64,000 bases of DNA from Eustoma russellianum (GCA_036186865.1 AP025047.1:24231056-24295055), one strand, 5' to 3'. Numbered from the stretch's first letter, positions 20,420-33,406 are shown. The notes: generated from the sequence alone by a model not told the origin. Made by a program: numbers and translations.

Positions 20420-21900
20420 CTTTCAGATATAGAAGTAGAATACAGAAATGGTTTCAGAGGAACTACTAAGCCCTCTAAGTTACCTTCCAACATGCTGGTG
20501 ACCTCTGTAGAAATGCTAAGGTAAAGTGTAAAATAGCCGTTGGGGGTATCTGAGTAGCAAGCAATCAGTCCATCAACTTGACGATAGATGATAGAAAGAA
20601 AAAAAGCCGTTGGAACACTCCTTTTCTCCTCCATTGTATATAAATATAGTGATACTGCAAAGATTAAGTGTAGGAAACAGAGTTTCCATTGATCATTCTG
20701 TAAATGAGCAATCTATTCATGCAATACAATTATTTGTGATCTTCCTTTTCAATCTTATCTAGATTATATTTTTCTATATGGTATCGGAGCTTTCGAAGAG
20801 GAAGGAAAAGAAAATCCATCAGGTTCACAGAACCTGTTAAAAGAAGAAAATAATCTTAGTTCTTCTCAAAATTTGGTTTTTTTGAACACCATTGCCTGAA
20901 CTATCTTCTATAAGGAAGAAGATACAGAAAACGAAAAAGAAAAGGTGCGGGAACGAGAACAGGTTTGGAGGTTCTGTACTTTAAACAAAGGGCAATATAG
21001 TCAATATCTCCAAAGGACAATTTGGTCATCTCAAAATAAAATAGGAAAATTGTCTGAAAATAAACGTGCAGTCTTCAAGGATGAATGCGTACATTTTTTA
21101 GATTTTTTCGGATGACGTGTCGTGTAAAGAAGAAACACATGCAAAGACAGGGACTTTAGTATTATTTTATCGTACAAACCCAGATTTTTCCATTCCCGAG
21201 AGGCGGTGAAAGGGACTACACACAATTTATCTTTCCATTCACATTAATTCTTACACAGTGTATTTTCTTCTTTACATCACTTCTCTACGCAGTACTCTTT
21301 TCTATTCACATCATTCGTCAGTACCCTCTACTCGTCATCTATCTCTTTGTACTCTTCATCTTTAACTCTTCGTCTTTAGCTCTTTCCTGAAACTCTCCTT
21401 GCAGTTTCATCAATATTCTCAGTCTTACCTTGTCTTACCCCTACAAATGCTTAATGCTCTCTGTAATCTACGTCTATCATAGCTGATCATGGTAGTGAAG
21501 TCATTTCCGCTATTACAGAAAATAAAACAGCTGAATCTAGATCTGGAGGAAAGATTGTTGATTCAACTCATGTAACAATTACAAATCAGAAGTTGCATGA
21601 CAATAATTTCTTACTTTGGAATAGAGCTATTGAGCTATTTATCACAGGAAGAGGAAAGAAGGAATTGAGCTATTTATCACAGGAATAGAGCTATTAAGCT
21701 ATTCATCCCAAATTTATGTATTCGAAAAAGTACAAGCCTGGATTGTTTAATAGAATTTCTCTTGAGTACATTAAATGTGAAACTTGTTTATTTGGCAAAC
21801 AATCTAAAGCCCAGTATCTTGCCAAGGTACATAAAAAGAGTAAACCGTTTAATTTGGTCTATTCTGATATCTGAGGACCCTCTAGAGTATTGAATTTTAG
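20420..21900 (+). mobile_element. Truncated second-family copia (LTR end, gag start, integrase scrap)
   Basis: A promoter-like TATATAAATATAG (20637-20649), a transcript leader, and the primer site TGGTATCGGAGC (20779-20790) mark the right end of an LTR; its left end is not defined. A gag start is read at 21482-21661, containing TNQKLHDNNFLLWNRAIELF and then FITGRGK. Its ATG is mutated to ATA. Most of gag and protease is missing. At 21715-21895 a fragment resembles the GAG-pre-integrase/integrase junction (CETCLFGKQSKAQ, PFNLVYSDI then a stop). This is a decayed, internally deleted copy, unrelated in LTR to Copia-1. Confidence 0.7.
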
Positions 21901-22662
21901 TGAGATTTGGTCCACTCCAAGTTGGTTCAATCCATTTGGATATGTCCTTCGACTTGTACGTCCAAAATACCAAATGGGTGTCCTGGTTGTCTTCCTAAAA
22001 AGTAGGCATTTCCCATGCCACTTTTCTTATTCGATTTTGGCAGCTACAAAGACAATCAAGAACATCTATTAGTACATCAAACGCATAATAAAAGACTCCC
22101 TATGCTACCCTAGACTCGAGACTACGACGTGCATGCATAAAATGACCATCCCACCCTGTCACCAACCATTACATCTTATGATATACATTAAACTCAAGGA
22201 TAATCAAATTATAGCCTCAATGATAAGCACTCAACGCTACCCATCATGTATTGGCACCTCTTGCACATTCCTTCCTAAGAAAGCCATAACATCAAACCCT
22301 AGTTGTCTCGCTTGGCTTCTTGTTAAGGGACCCGTATGTGTCTTCTTAAAGGGCCCTTGTGCAAGGTCATCATGAGGAGACTCTTGAGCCTCATCAACTG
22401 CATACTTTGGCAGACTGTACATTTCTTGAGTTAAATGTTGGTACCATTTGTGAGTTGATTGGGGTGCTGAATGAAAGCTATGATGAGTTTGATGTGTAAA
22501 AGTACAACATGGCCCAGTGGGAGGAACACCAATGACATGCCCATGGTGGATTGGGCATTACTTGCTATAGTAACATGTTGTGTAAATATAAATCCACAAA
22601 AGGGCCAGGTATCATGGACTTCTATATAACTTTCCATCATTTCAACCGAGAGCCAATCAACT
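21901..22662. other. Unassigned spacer
   Basis: No gene is recognised. Frames on both strands are short. A discontinuous reading at about 22430-22690 (ELNVGTICELIGVL, then INFGELFMANV) could be the upstream part of the transposon-associated ORF that follows. Confidence 0.35.
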
Positions 22663-23160
22663 TTGGAGAATTATTCATGGCTAATGTGGAAGAATAAAGC
22701 ACTCACATATAGCAATCTATTTTATTATATGCTACTGAAATCAGGCATATATATGGATGCAACGAATGAGGATAAGATCACACATAAAGACTTTTATAAT
22801 AAATTTAACATCCAGCAAGTCTTAAAGGCAAGAAAAGAAGCTAGAAGTGGAAGAGGTGAGGACGAGGAAGAGGTCAACGATAAAATTCCTGAGGCAGAGG
22901 AAGTTCTCGAGGCTCCTATGGCTGGGGCTGGGGCGGAAACAAGTGTTAGAGTAAGTGTAAATGGTTTCAAAATTCAGGCACAAGTTTTGGAACTTCAACA
23001 CAAAGTGGTAAATCTCAAAAGAAAAGTGGAGATGCATAAGTTATGGTTCGATAGACGCAAAGCCAAAACGAAGGTGCGCATTCCGGGCCTCATCTTCTCT
23101 TCGAATGAAGAATCGATTCCTCTTCCCTCATCCGCACCTTCATTGCCCTATTCTGGCTAG
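22663..23160 (+). CDS. Unknown ORF, 165 aa; possible transposon-associated protein remnant
   Basis: An open frame from ATG 22663 to TAG 23160. The N-terminal part (ALTYSNLFYYMLLKSGIYMD) faintly resembles the plant transposon-associated domain seen in many host-genome ORFs (transposase_32-like). Next comes an acidic segment (GRGEDEEEVNDKIPEAEEV), then a likely coiled coil (QAQVLELQHKVVNLKRKVEM) and a basic patch (WFDRRKAKTKVR). There is no recognisable catalytic motif. Earlier sequence in other frames appears to continue the similarity upstream with stops, so the ORF may be the tail of a broken gene. Identity is uncertain. Confidence 0.35.
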   Translation: MENYSWLMWKNKALTYSNLFYYMLLKSGIYMDATNEDKITHKDFYNKFNIQQVLKARKEARSGRGEDEEEVNDKIPEAEEVLEAPMAGAGAETSVRVSVNGFKIQAQVLELQHKVVNLKRKVEMHKLWFDRRKAKTKVRIPGLIFSSNEESIPLPSSAPSLPYSG

Positions 23161-23688
23161 GTCATAGCTTAGGACTTCTATGATATACTAGAGCTTATCT
23201 TTGCTATATTTAAATGAATTTGAATTATTTCTTCAGTATTATATTTGCTTGTTCTTCTGATGATTACAAAAGGATGAGAATAATGAAGATGCGGTATTTG
23301 TGGTATTTATTTGATTATGTTATTTATATACGTGGCTTGTATATGTTGTCTTTATATGGTTGTGTATGTGGCATGTATATGTTGAATGAGATTATGTGGT
23401 TTATAAGATTAATGAGGTATATGTGTCTAGGTTTGATATATATGAGCATACTAAAATAAACATGTGTATATTTTGCTAATGGGATTGACACATAATTGAG
23501 TATGATGTGTGGATGAAGGATGCAATGTGCTGAGAGGGATTTGAAACATATGAACTTGATGTATTTGGTTCGGGATATTCATATATTGAGGGAGAGCATA
23601 AATGCACTGACATAGGGAAAAGTTTCGTTTTTCAAACAAAATATCTTTTAAAAGTGTATTGTTTAGAAATTATCAATAAAGGAGACAT
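23161..23688. other. A/T- and G/T-rich stretch before a copia LTR
   Basis: Low-complexity TATG/GTAT-rich sequence with no recognisable gene. It ends in AATAAAGGAGACAT, a weak polypurine tract next to the LTR start at 23689. Confidence 0.5.
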
Positions 23689-24300
23689 TGTTAGAATATG
23701 AATGTTTTGATGAAGTTTAAAAGATGTTTGAAAAATGACTAAAGTCATTCTGGACTTTAGAATTAACAAAGGTTTGAATAAATGAAGAAGGAAAGTCAAT
23801 CTCTACATAGATCTCTAGAAGCAAAGTTCAATATATACGTCATATTCTACATAGATCGATTTATGTATTAATAGATCTTTCAAAAGTGACATAGAACGAT
23901 TGATGTATGAAATTTGCAAGTTTGGAAGAATATTGTTAGACATCGATCTCTCAGATTGAAGAAATATCGATGTATACATCAGTCGAACAGGAAGAGATAT
24001 CGATCGGTTGATATAGGCGAAGTGCAAAATTGAAACTACAGTTTCCAATATGGATCTCTTAGGTTGAAGCACATCGATCAATCGATGTATACATCAGTCT
24101 CGTAAAGAAAAAATATCGATTGGTCCATATAGGTAAGGTGCAAATTAAAACCACACTATCCGACATCGATGTTTCAGCCTTAAGACATTGATCGGTCGAT
24201 ATGTCATCAATCTCTAAAAATGAGAATTTGTTCAGCAGAAAAAAAATTGGAATCTAAATTTTCTAGAGTAGTTCCCCGACTATACTCCTTCCATGCTCTT
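23689..24300 (+). repeat. Copia family H, 3' LTR with internal repeats
   Basis: It starts TGTTAGAATATGAATG after a purine tract. Inside are three imperfect copies, about 115 bp apart, of ATCGAT..GTATACATCAGTC and GATATAGG..AAGTGCAAA..GAAAC. The same family's LTR occurs at 41019-41756. The right end is unclear, and 24300-24539 shows no feature. Confidence 0.65.
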
Positions 24301-24539
24301 CCCTGCGACATAAAGCTTAAGTTATTTTTCGTCAGTTGAGTTCATAGACAGATCCATAAAAGGTTTTAGCAATGTCACATTTGTGCATAATTTTGTGGAC
24401 TTCGTAGATTCATTACAAAAATGGAAGTCTTATCTTTACAAAACTTTAATTATACTCATTATTTTAAATGTATCTAATTTAGTTATAATTTCCGAACTTA
24501 AAGACAACGCACAGCTATATATGCGTACAGTGTATATAT

Positions 24540-24876
24540 TGTAGAATTAAATCAAATAAATGTGAACTCACATTAGTCAACAATTGTGAACATGCTTTTA
24601 TTTTCAAACGGTAGGTAGCAATTTCAACTTTACTTATTTTGTTCACATAGCTTTTACCAACTTTGTTTATTTTGTTCACATAGCTTTTACATATAAAAAT
24701 GTGTGATATTTGGCTATAAATAGGCTAGTTCATCAACATTGTAAACATACCTCCAAACACATCTTCAAGAACAATTCTAAGACTCCAAAACAGGAGCATT
24801 GTGTATTGAACAAAGCTTTGTGTTCATCTATTTTTTCTTTCAATTTCTTAGATATTTATCGATTCAAGTTCCTTCA
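24540..24876 (+). repeat. Copia-2 5' LTR
   Basis: TGTAGAATTAAATCAAATAAATG to CCTTCA. Unlike Copia-1 it has a tandem duplication of TTTGTTCACATAGCTTTTAC. The TATA box is TATAAATAG at 24715-24723. A primer site variant TGGTATCAGATC follows at 24880-24891 (one change from the consensus). Confidence 0.93.
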
Positions 24877-24921
24877 AATTGGTATCAGATCTTATATTGC
24901 TGAATCGATTCATTTTTCTAG

Positions 24922-25860
24922 ATGGAAGGAGAGAGAGTTATTCAACCTTGTCCTGTTTTTATCTTTGATGGTAAAAACAACTTTGATCAATGGATTATAC
25001 TTATGAAAGATTTTTTTGAAGTTCTTGGCATATGGAATGTCATAGAAAAAGGATTTGATATTCCAGATGCGAGCAAAAAATTAAGTGATGAGGAGGCCAA
25101 AGCTTTGGAGATAAATTGGAGACAAGATCGTTTAGCTCGACATTATCTTAACAACTGAGTCGAGTTAGCTGTCTTGAACAAATTTATGAATACCAAATTT
25201 GCAAAAGAGGCTTGGAGAATTCTTGTGAATATCAATAAAGGCAGCAGCGAAGTTAAAAAAGTTCGCTTACAAGAATTTCGGAGACAGTTTGAAATGGCTC
25301 AAATGAAAATAAACGAGTCTGTTGCAGATTTCATATCCAAGGTACGAGATATTGGTGAAAAAATAAACGCCAATGGTGAAGTCATCACCGAAGCCTAACT
25401 TATCCAGAAAATCCTTAGATCTTTGACTCAAAATTTCACATGAAAAAAATAGTCATTGAAGCTACCAAGGATCTTGACGAAATGACTATTGATCAATTGG
25501 AAGGTGAGTTACTATCTTATGAAATCTCACTAGATCAGCAGTCTGTTGGAATTATAGAGGAAGCATTACAAGTTCAGACAATTGTTTCGAAAGATCAAGA
25601 GTTGTCTGTAAAACATGCTGAATCTAGTCAGCACGGTCAAAATTTTCGAGGTCAAGGACGTGGCCAAAGAAGAGGTCGTGGTAGAGGTAATTTTAGTTAC
25701 CAGCGAAATACTCGTGTTTTTGATAGAGATAATCAAAAGAATGATTTCCAAAAGGATAAATCAAAAATCCAATGCTTTAATTGCAAAAAGTTTGGACATT
25801 TTCAAAGTAACTGTTGGTATAAGAATAGTCCAGAAACACATGCGAAAGTGGCTGAAAATG
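24922..25860 (+). pseudogene. Copia-2 gag
   Basis: The ATG at 24922 gives MEGERVIQPCPVFIFDGKNN and runs to a TGA at about 25156-25158 (LNN*; Copia-1 has Arg). The frame resumes with FMNTKFAKEAWRILVN, meets a TAA at 25396-25398 and a one-base deletion near 25432, then continues from 25440. It includes the basic RGQRRGRGRG tract and the intact zinc knuckle CFNCKKFGHFQSNC. The knuckle and the uninterrupted SDEEAKALE region (about 25087-25110) show what Copia-1 looked like before its insertion. Confidence 0.92.
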
Positions 25861-27183
25861 ACAACACAAGTCCTGAGACTTTGTTTTTGGCTGATTTGAG
25901 TATTGAAAACAAAACAAAAAATGAATGGATTTTGGATTCTGGTTGCAGCAATCATATGTTTGGAGATAAAGAAATGTTTACAGATTTGGATACTTCTGTG
26001 AAAACTACTGTGAAATTTGGAAATAATTCTGAGGTACATGTTCTTGGTAAAGGGAGGATTGCCATTAGTTTGAAAGATGGTTCTTCTAACTTTATCTCTG
26101 ATGTATTCTATGTACCAAGTTTGCATCACAATTTACTGAGCATTGGACAGTTATCTCTGAAAGGCTATAACATAGTCTTTGAGCATGGAGTTTGCACACT
26201 AAGTGATCCGAAGAGAGGATTAATTGCAAAGGTAAACATGAATAATAATCGTTTGTTTCCGCTGTCAATCAACTGTAGCAGTTTACCTTGCTTTAGTTCT
26301 ATGAAATATGATGATACATGGCTATGGCATCTGAGATTTGGACACTTGAATTTCAGAAGTTTGAAGTTTCTTGTCAGAAATAAATCTGTTTTAGGATTGC
26401 CAGATATTGATTTTACACAGAAAGTTTGTGAGTCGTACACTGGGAATGCAACACAGATTTCCCTTTCCGAAGAATAAGGCCTGGAGGGCGAGTACACCAC
26501 TGGAGTTGATCCATTCATACTTGTGTTATGTAGAAGTACCTACAAATGGTGGTTGTAAGTATTTTATAACTTTTATTGATGATTTTAGTCGGAAAGCATG
26601 GGTGTATTTTCTTAGAAACAAATCTGACGCATGCGATACGTTCAAAATTTTTAAAGTGTACATTGAAAAACAAAGTGGTTTTGTGATTAAAACTTTGAGA
26701 ACAGACAGAGGAACTGAGTATACAGTCTCTGATGATTATCTAGAGAGAAATGTCATTAAGCATCAAATGATAGCGAGATATACACCTCAACAAAACGAGG
26801 TGGCAGAAAGGAAAAATAGAACAGTTATGGACATGGTAAGATCAATGATGCATTCAAAGAATCTACCAAAATCATTTTGGGCTGAGGCTGTTGCTTGTGC
26901 TGTCTATGTCTTGAACAGGTGTCCTACAAGGAGTATTGCAGAAGGAAAGACTCCTTACGAGGTATGGACAGGTCGGAAACCAAATATCGGACATTTGAAA
27001 GTATTTGGTTGTATTGCTTATGCTCATGTTCCAGATGTTTTGAGGAAGAAGTTGAATGATAAATCTGAGAAATGTGTTTTTATTGGATATTCTCATGAAA
27101 CAAAAGGATATAAACTTTATAATCCTATTACCAGAAAAGTTGTTATCAATCGAGATGTCATTTTTGAAGAGATGGAGGCTTAG
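25861..27183 (+). pseudogene. Copia-2 protease and integrase
   Basis: Protease: WILDSGCSNHMFGDKEMF. The integrase zinc motif is complete (HLRFGHLNF...CESY; the second Cys of the final pair is Tyr). A frame slip near 26440 disrupts the stretch after CESY. The integrase triad residues are seen in LIHSYLCY (first Asp replaced by Tyr), TDRGTEYT and QQNEVAERKN. The frame ends at a TAG (27181-27183) replacing a Trp. Loss of the first catalytic Asp means the integrase would be inactive even apart from the stops. Confidence 0.9.
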
Positions 27184-28465
27184 GATTGGCTAAGAAAAGA
27201 GCCTGAGAAAATAGAAAATTCTTCATTTTCTCCTATTGTTGGTTCTTGTATACCGGAACCAGAACCACCAAGAGAGGATATTGTGTCTAAACCATCATCG
27301 AGTCACCCACAACGAGAGAGGCGATTACCAGCTAGATTGCAGGATTATAAATTGGTAATGACAATGAATTATCTGATGAAGAAGTTGTCAATTTTGCTTT
27401 ATTCGCAGATTGTGATCCAGTGACATTCGAAGAAGCTTTCAGAAATGATAATTGGATTCGTGCCATGGATCCAGAGATTCATGCTATTGAGAAAAATGAT
27501 ACATGGGAATTGACTACTCTTCCACAAGGAAAAAAACCCATTGGAGTCAAATGGGTGTACAACACAAAATACAAAGCAAATGGAGAGATTGGTCGCTTTA
27601 AAGCAAGACTTGTTGCAAAAGGATACAAACAAAAGGCAGGTATTGATTATTTTGAGGTCTTTGCCCCTGTTGCTAGACTTGACACAGTTTGTATGGTTAT
27701 TTCTATTGCCGCACAAAGCGCGTGGAAGATTTACCAAATGGATGTTAAATCTGCTATCCTAAACGGAGTTCTGGAAGAGAAAGTTTATGTTGATCAACCA
27801 GATGGATATGTTGTCAAAGGACAAGAAAGTAAGGTATACCGGTTGAAAAGAGCTTTGTACGGTCTCAAGCAAGCTCCGCGAGCATGGTATACTCTCATCG
27901 ATTCTTATTTCACCGAACATGGTTTTCAAAGATGTCCATATGAGCATACTTTATATGTGAAATATTCTGATCGAGGAGATATTGTTATCGTATGTTTATA
28001 TGTTGATGACCTTATCTTTACCGGTAACAATGCTAAAATGATTTCTGAGTTTAGGGAGACTATGATTAGTCATTTTGAAATGACGGATCTTGGTCTAATG
28101 TATTATTTTCTTGGTTTGGAAGTTTATCAGATGGACAGTGGAATATTCATTTCACAAAAGAAATATGCTGGTGATATTTTGAAAAAGTTTAAGATGGAAT
28201 TCGCAAAACCCATCTTAACACCGGTTGAAGAAAAGTTGAAGTTAACAAAAGATGCTACCGATGAGCTAGTTGATCCTACATACTTTTGAAGACTAGTTGG
28301 AAACTTGAGATATTTGACTGCAACTAGGCCGGATATAACATATGGTGTTGGACTTATCAGTCGTTTCATGGAATCACCACGTCAATCACACTTACAATCA
28401 GCTAAATGGATTTTGAGATATGTCAGAGGTACAAAAACTCATGGTATATTCTATTCTTGTGCTAA
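27184..28465 (+). pseudogene. Copia-2 reverse transcriptase, up to the LARD-B insertion
   Basis: After a one-base deletion near 27348, the RT frame is open from 27420. It includes IGVKWVYNTKYKANGEIGRF, ALYGLKQAPRAWYTLIDSYF, and the catalytic LYVDDLIFTGN near 27995-28027. A TGA at 28287-28289 follows VDPTYF. Connection-domain sequence continues (RYLTATRPDITYG-like) to 28465, where LARD-B begins after the TGATA duplication. Confidence 0.92.
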
Positions 28466-28470
28466 TGATA

Positions 28471-31400
28471 TGTAGCGTCCCGCTCCCAAGCCCTAGCATC
28501 GGGAACAGTGCACCCGCCGTATCTCGCTTAGGAGAATACAAGGCGTCGAATCAATCTCTTACACGTCAGAAATAACGTAGAAATTTTTCTCGCGGAAACG
28601 TAAATCATAACTTAAATTAAACTCCATTAATCGTCATTACATTACTGAATAAAACTCTGATACTAAAAGTACTAAAGAAGTCTAAGAAAATTCCCAAAAG
28701 ATAACTACGAAAAATCAGCTGCAGAGTTCCCCTCGTATCCTAGCTGCAGCTATCAACCAGCCCACTCAGCCATGTCCGCCCCGTCCTCAACAAAGATGTG
28801 CTCGTAGTCCTCATCCGGCTCACCTGGGAAGTAGGGGTGAGTGACAGAAATCACCCAGTAGATGCCCGCCTCAAACAAATATAAAACGTACATACCGAAA
28901 TGATATAGCCACATAGCACATAAACATGATATAACATATAGCACATACATATAAAATAACATGCATAAGATAAAGTAAATGCAGTAAGTAAAGCACTCCA
29001 TGTAAAATGCGCAAGTACGTGATGCATGCTCAATCAACGTGTCACACGCAACAAAGTCATGTCACACAGAATGCCGATATCTATACCGTGCAATGCATGA
29101 ACCCGGGTCCTACTGAGTGGCTGCAGGTCGTACACCCCACAGTCACCATACTGAGTGTGCGTGGCCGCGCCACTGCACACCATCCTGAGTGTCGTGGCCC
29201 TGCCACCGTACACTATCCTGAGCGCCCGTGACCCGTACGTTACGACCCGCCATCATGCAATGCACGTGCCATGAATACAAAAACACAATCGCCTGAGGCC
29301 CCTGGCCCATCCTCACCATCCTCCGGCACTCAATATTTGGCTTTGTGAAATTTTTGAATATTGGAAAGTTGTTATTTATCGCCAACCTTATTTTTCCTTA
29401 GCTTGTATTAGTTTACTAGAATTTTCTACTAATTTCCCCTATGTTTCCCTTACTTAATTCTATTTATTACTATTAATTTGTAATTACTTAAATTTACCAA
29501 ACTTCAGAAATTAAGTGAAAATAATTTAATTTTAACCTTTTATATTTTCTGGAATTTATTTGAATTCTTATTGGTATTTAACTATATTTTCCTGGCCTGA
29601 TTCGCCACGCACGATACATTTTTTTTGAGAGGTCAATGGGCCGCCTTCGGTCCGACCCGTTGGCCAGCCGACCCGGTCCGTTTGCCGGCCTGTTCTCTGC
29701 TTTAATTTAATTATTTATTTATTTATTTATTTGGATGTTCCACCAGTGGCAACGCGCGCTGTGATTTGTTTTTCGATCCTAACCCCCATTTCCTCCTATT
29801 TCCAGTCTATAGGAACCTATTCTAAGGCCAAAACACAACTTCTTAAAGACTCCTAATGTAAAAGTTCCCCCTTTTCCCTATTTTTAAGGATATTTTGTTT
29901 TCGATTCAATCATACCACCAATTTCACACACATACACGCACATAGTAGCCATAAACAATATATCTCATGCTTTTCAACATATACAAAATTTACAACTTAA
30001 ACAAATAAACACCACGAAACAAAATTTACAGCTTAAACAAATAAAAACAACGAAACAAAATTCACAACTTAAACAAATAAAAACAACGAAACACATTAGT
30101 ATACCATCAAAGCATGCATGAATCATACCCGTTTGAGGGGGGAAGAGGCACCTACCTTTTTGACGAATTAACTTCCTACACGGAATCTTTTCTTCCCAAC
30201 TCCGCTGACCTCTATGCTTGGTGTTGGGCAAATCATTTCTTTCTTCCAAAAGGCCTCGGATGGTTGCTTTGGAAAAGGACAAAAAAACTTTAACTTCCAC
30301 ACTTAATCCAGGAAGTTGGCAAGTACAACTTTAAACACCTTTTCTTTTACCGTTATAATTATCCGTTTACCACTTTATTACCGTTTCAATTCAAACTTAT
30401 CTCCTATGTATAAGTATACTCACGTATATGCCATGTACCCATGCACGTACATGTATATACATACACGCATATACATATTTCTACTTTCCCCGAAATCAAT
30501 AACGATTCACCACTTTAACCTCACATAAAATCATACATTTCAAATTATGGTCACACATCTGTACATAATTATTTTCTCGCATAGTGTATTTTAATTATAA
30601 CTATTGCCATTTATCATTCTCAAATATTTGCAAACCATGTATGTACTGTACGGTTAAGGAGCCAGAGAATTCCTTTAACAATTAAACAAATACCTTGGGT
30701 TCACACATGAATATATACATAAATAATATATCAACATTTCATATTTTTTTTTCCAATTAAGTCCACTGAACTCACAAATAATATGTTAATGCTTTATGCT
30801 GGACGATGTTAGCATTGCCCCCAAGAACATCACCTTTTTACTTTTTTTCCCTCATCAATTTCCTACACAAATCTATACATATATATATTAACCTGCAGTA
30901 ATAAACCAAATGTTTCTAAATTTCGTACTTTTATCTCACATGGACAAGTTGGTGGTTTCTTTTAATTTTGCATCAACTGAAGTCACCATTTCTTTTTCTT
31001 TTTCTTCAAAACCTTACATATAAAAGGGCAGCCTTTACATACATATGTATACCACATCGGCTACTTAGTACTCCCTACCACAATTTTCAATTCACGACAG
31101 AAACACATACGCATGTTTCAAATGGCACGTGTATATATATATATATATATAAAGATATATATATATACTGACACTATATCACAGATTGTAGTTCCTATGC
31201 ATAAGAAAATTATATGTTTACTCCATCCAACAATTAGATTTCAGCCTCTGCGTTCATCCGACAGCAACAAACTATGAATATATAGCCATAAGATTTATAA
31301 AAACATAACAAATATAGGAAGGGTACTTTCCTCGTATCTCGATTATACGTTGTTTATTGCTTAGATCGGTGGCGGCAGCATATCATTTTTTTTTTGGAGA

Positions 31401-31859
31401 AATAAGGAGGCTGGCGTTTGTTGAATATTTGGGAGATTGAAGAAGTTGAGTTTTCTTGGGAGAATCGGTGGCTGCTACTTTTTCTTTTCAAATTATGAAG
31501 GATAGGAGTTGAAGTTTGAAAGCACAAAATAGGGCCGGCATTATGTGTGCTATGGGGCTGCCGTTTTTGCTCTTAAGGGAGATAGTTGAATGATATTTTG
31601 TGTGATGTGTGTCTAAATATAGGATAGGGTTTAGGTTGTCTTATTTTAGTGTAATTAGTATTAGTTTAGATTCAAACTTCCTCTATCTATTTCATATTTA
31701 TATTGAGATTTTAAGTTTTAAACTTATCTATTTATTTTCCTTTAAATTTTTTTTCCTGCCGTGTGTATCCAAGTTATATATAATATATATTGTTTTAAGT
31801 GTGACGTATGTGCATGTGTAGGGCATGGCATGCAATTTACATAAACACGGGGTATAATA
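28471..31859 (-). repeat. LARD-B 3' LTR (left copy)
   Basis: The LTR is 3389 bp, TGTAGCGTCCCG on the plus strand at its left and GGGGTATAATA at its right. It contains CACCATCCTGAGTG repeats (29150-29230), three copies of a 36-bp ACTTAAACAAATAAA unit (29991-30093), and a (TA)n run (31132-31168). It is nearly identical to the right copy except for small indels. ORFs inside it, including the 36-bp repeat read as a Cys-rich peptide, are not genes. Confidence 0.92.
29991..30093. repeat. 36-bp tandem repeat within LARD-B LTR
   Basis: Two full and one partial copy of ACAACTTAAACAAATAAA..CAACGAAACAAAATT. The same triplet recurs in the other LTR at about 36457-36563. Confidence 0.85.
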
Positions 31860-31872
31860 TTCCTTCCCCCTT
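31860..31872 (-). other. LARD-B polypurine tract
   Basis: On the minus strand the sequence reads TAAGGGGGAAGGAA next to the LTR. The inverted repeat AAGTTTCG-TCCT-CGAAACTT lies just inside (31878-31897), as in LARD-A, -C and -D. Confidence 0.85.
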
Positions 31873-33290
31873 ACAAAAAGTTTCGTCCTCGAAACTTGCG
31901 TATGGCGTGATCAATGACTTAGTATGGTTCTACTTAATCATTCACTTAGATAATGACCATGCTAGACATCCATTGCGTACTGTCACCATACGGGGTTCCA
32001 TATACCAGTCGTTTGTTTATCACGTACTTCTATCTGAGGTCATCAGCAGCCCTCTAAAATCAGTTCTTCGGTGTACTATAATCTTTAACTTAATTTCTAT
32101 AATTACAAATTATAAACTCTCACTTGTACCACTTGACGTGTATCATTCAACTTATTGCAATCTCCGATTCCGAATTCTTAACTCATCATATAAGATCCAT
32201 CTCCTAGTTACATGACCATCCAATATAATCAATCGAGTCCTTCAATATGTTATCCAGTACTCTCCTTTATCATCAAATTCTTGAAATCAATCTTATATCT
32301 ACGAGCTAGTTCTATTATCATGCCCTTACTTTTCAGAGATATCATCAATAACGTAATATACGAAGTATGTGCATGGAAACATTTTTCTTTAGAAAAAGTA
32401 ACTTACGTAGCATAATTTGGAATATTGCTTTAACTATTTAAAATAATATGACTTCTAATTTTTGTAACTACAAGGTCCAAGTATCATGTATTTGTTTTTG
32501 CAACGCGGTGTCTCAAATGAGCATTTATAAAACAATCATATAACTTGTTCGTATAAGTATTACAGTTAAAATCACTTCAAAACAATTGAGACACAAAAAT
32601 TGTAAAACTTCTTTTTAAAAAACGATTTTGAACGCGGTGTATTTTTCTTTTCAACAAAATATATATTTTGAAAGCTATGACTTGTTTCACAAAATACAAC
32701 GATCGAAAATTCAACAAATATAAAGTTTCATACAACAATTTGGTTAAGATACCTCTCTTTTCGAGATAAAATATGTATTTTTTTAAACTATTTTTGGTTC
32801 GCAAAATTAAATAAGTTCATCACAAGCAGATAAACAACTCTAAAAGCATTTAATGGGTAAAATGCTTACGATATCGATAGTTGACAAACAAAATTATTTT
32901 GGCAAAATCAATATGGCTAAACGAGAATTGAGAAATAATATAAGAACTATATGAACATATCGTTGTTCGGAAGCATCTTTATTTTAAAATATATTATTTT
33001 TGTCAAGAGTAGTCAAAACTCCAGTATGTTGATATGCAAATTCAGAGGAATATAGCCTTGTAAAATAATATACTTAAAATTGGAACTTAGTTGAAATGTT
33101 TAGTAGTAAGAATCTTTGAAATACTTTTGAAGTATAGAATATATTTTAGTGTAAGTGCTTATAACAAAACGTCTAGCTACTTGAAAAAAATTATAATCCA
33201 ATACTTCGTATAATTTGTCTAAGTCATCCCTTAATGTCAATGAAAAATCCACCTATGTACTGTTTCTTATAAATCTTTAACTTAAGTTGT

Positions 33291-33406
33291 CAAATCCTAG
33301 CATGGCACACTAAATATTGATCGACTTAGGGCGTTCTAATTCACCATGCTTCCGCGCACCACACTGATCCACTGTACTATTCACTTGGTTATTTCAACCG
33401 CTAACT
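33291..33406 (-). other. Conserved core block in LARD-B interior
   Basis: Matches the core blocks of LARD-A, -C and -D, including CATGGCACACTAAATATTGA, GTTCTAATTCACCATGCTTC and GATCCACTGTA on the plus strand. Non-coding. Confidence 0.75.

Noticed and set aside
28753..29037. 94-codon minus-strand ORF with many aromatic and Cys residues, repeated at 35221-35505
   Set aside because: Part of the LARD-B LTR, present in both copies; A/T-rich composition explains the apparent membrane-like peptide.
29150..29230. GC-rich CACCATCCTGAG repeats considered as a separate satellite
   Set aside because: They recur at the same place in each B-type LTR (also 3700-3790 and 35620-35700), so they are part of the LTR.
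29974..30300. Minus-strand ORF with three copies of a FVVFICLSC peptide
   Set aside because: The peptide is a 36-bp tandem repeat (divisible by three) in the LARD-B LTR, not a protein repeat under selection.
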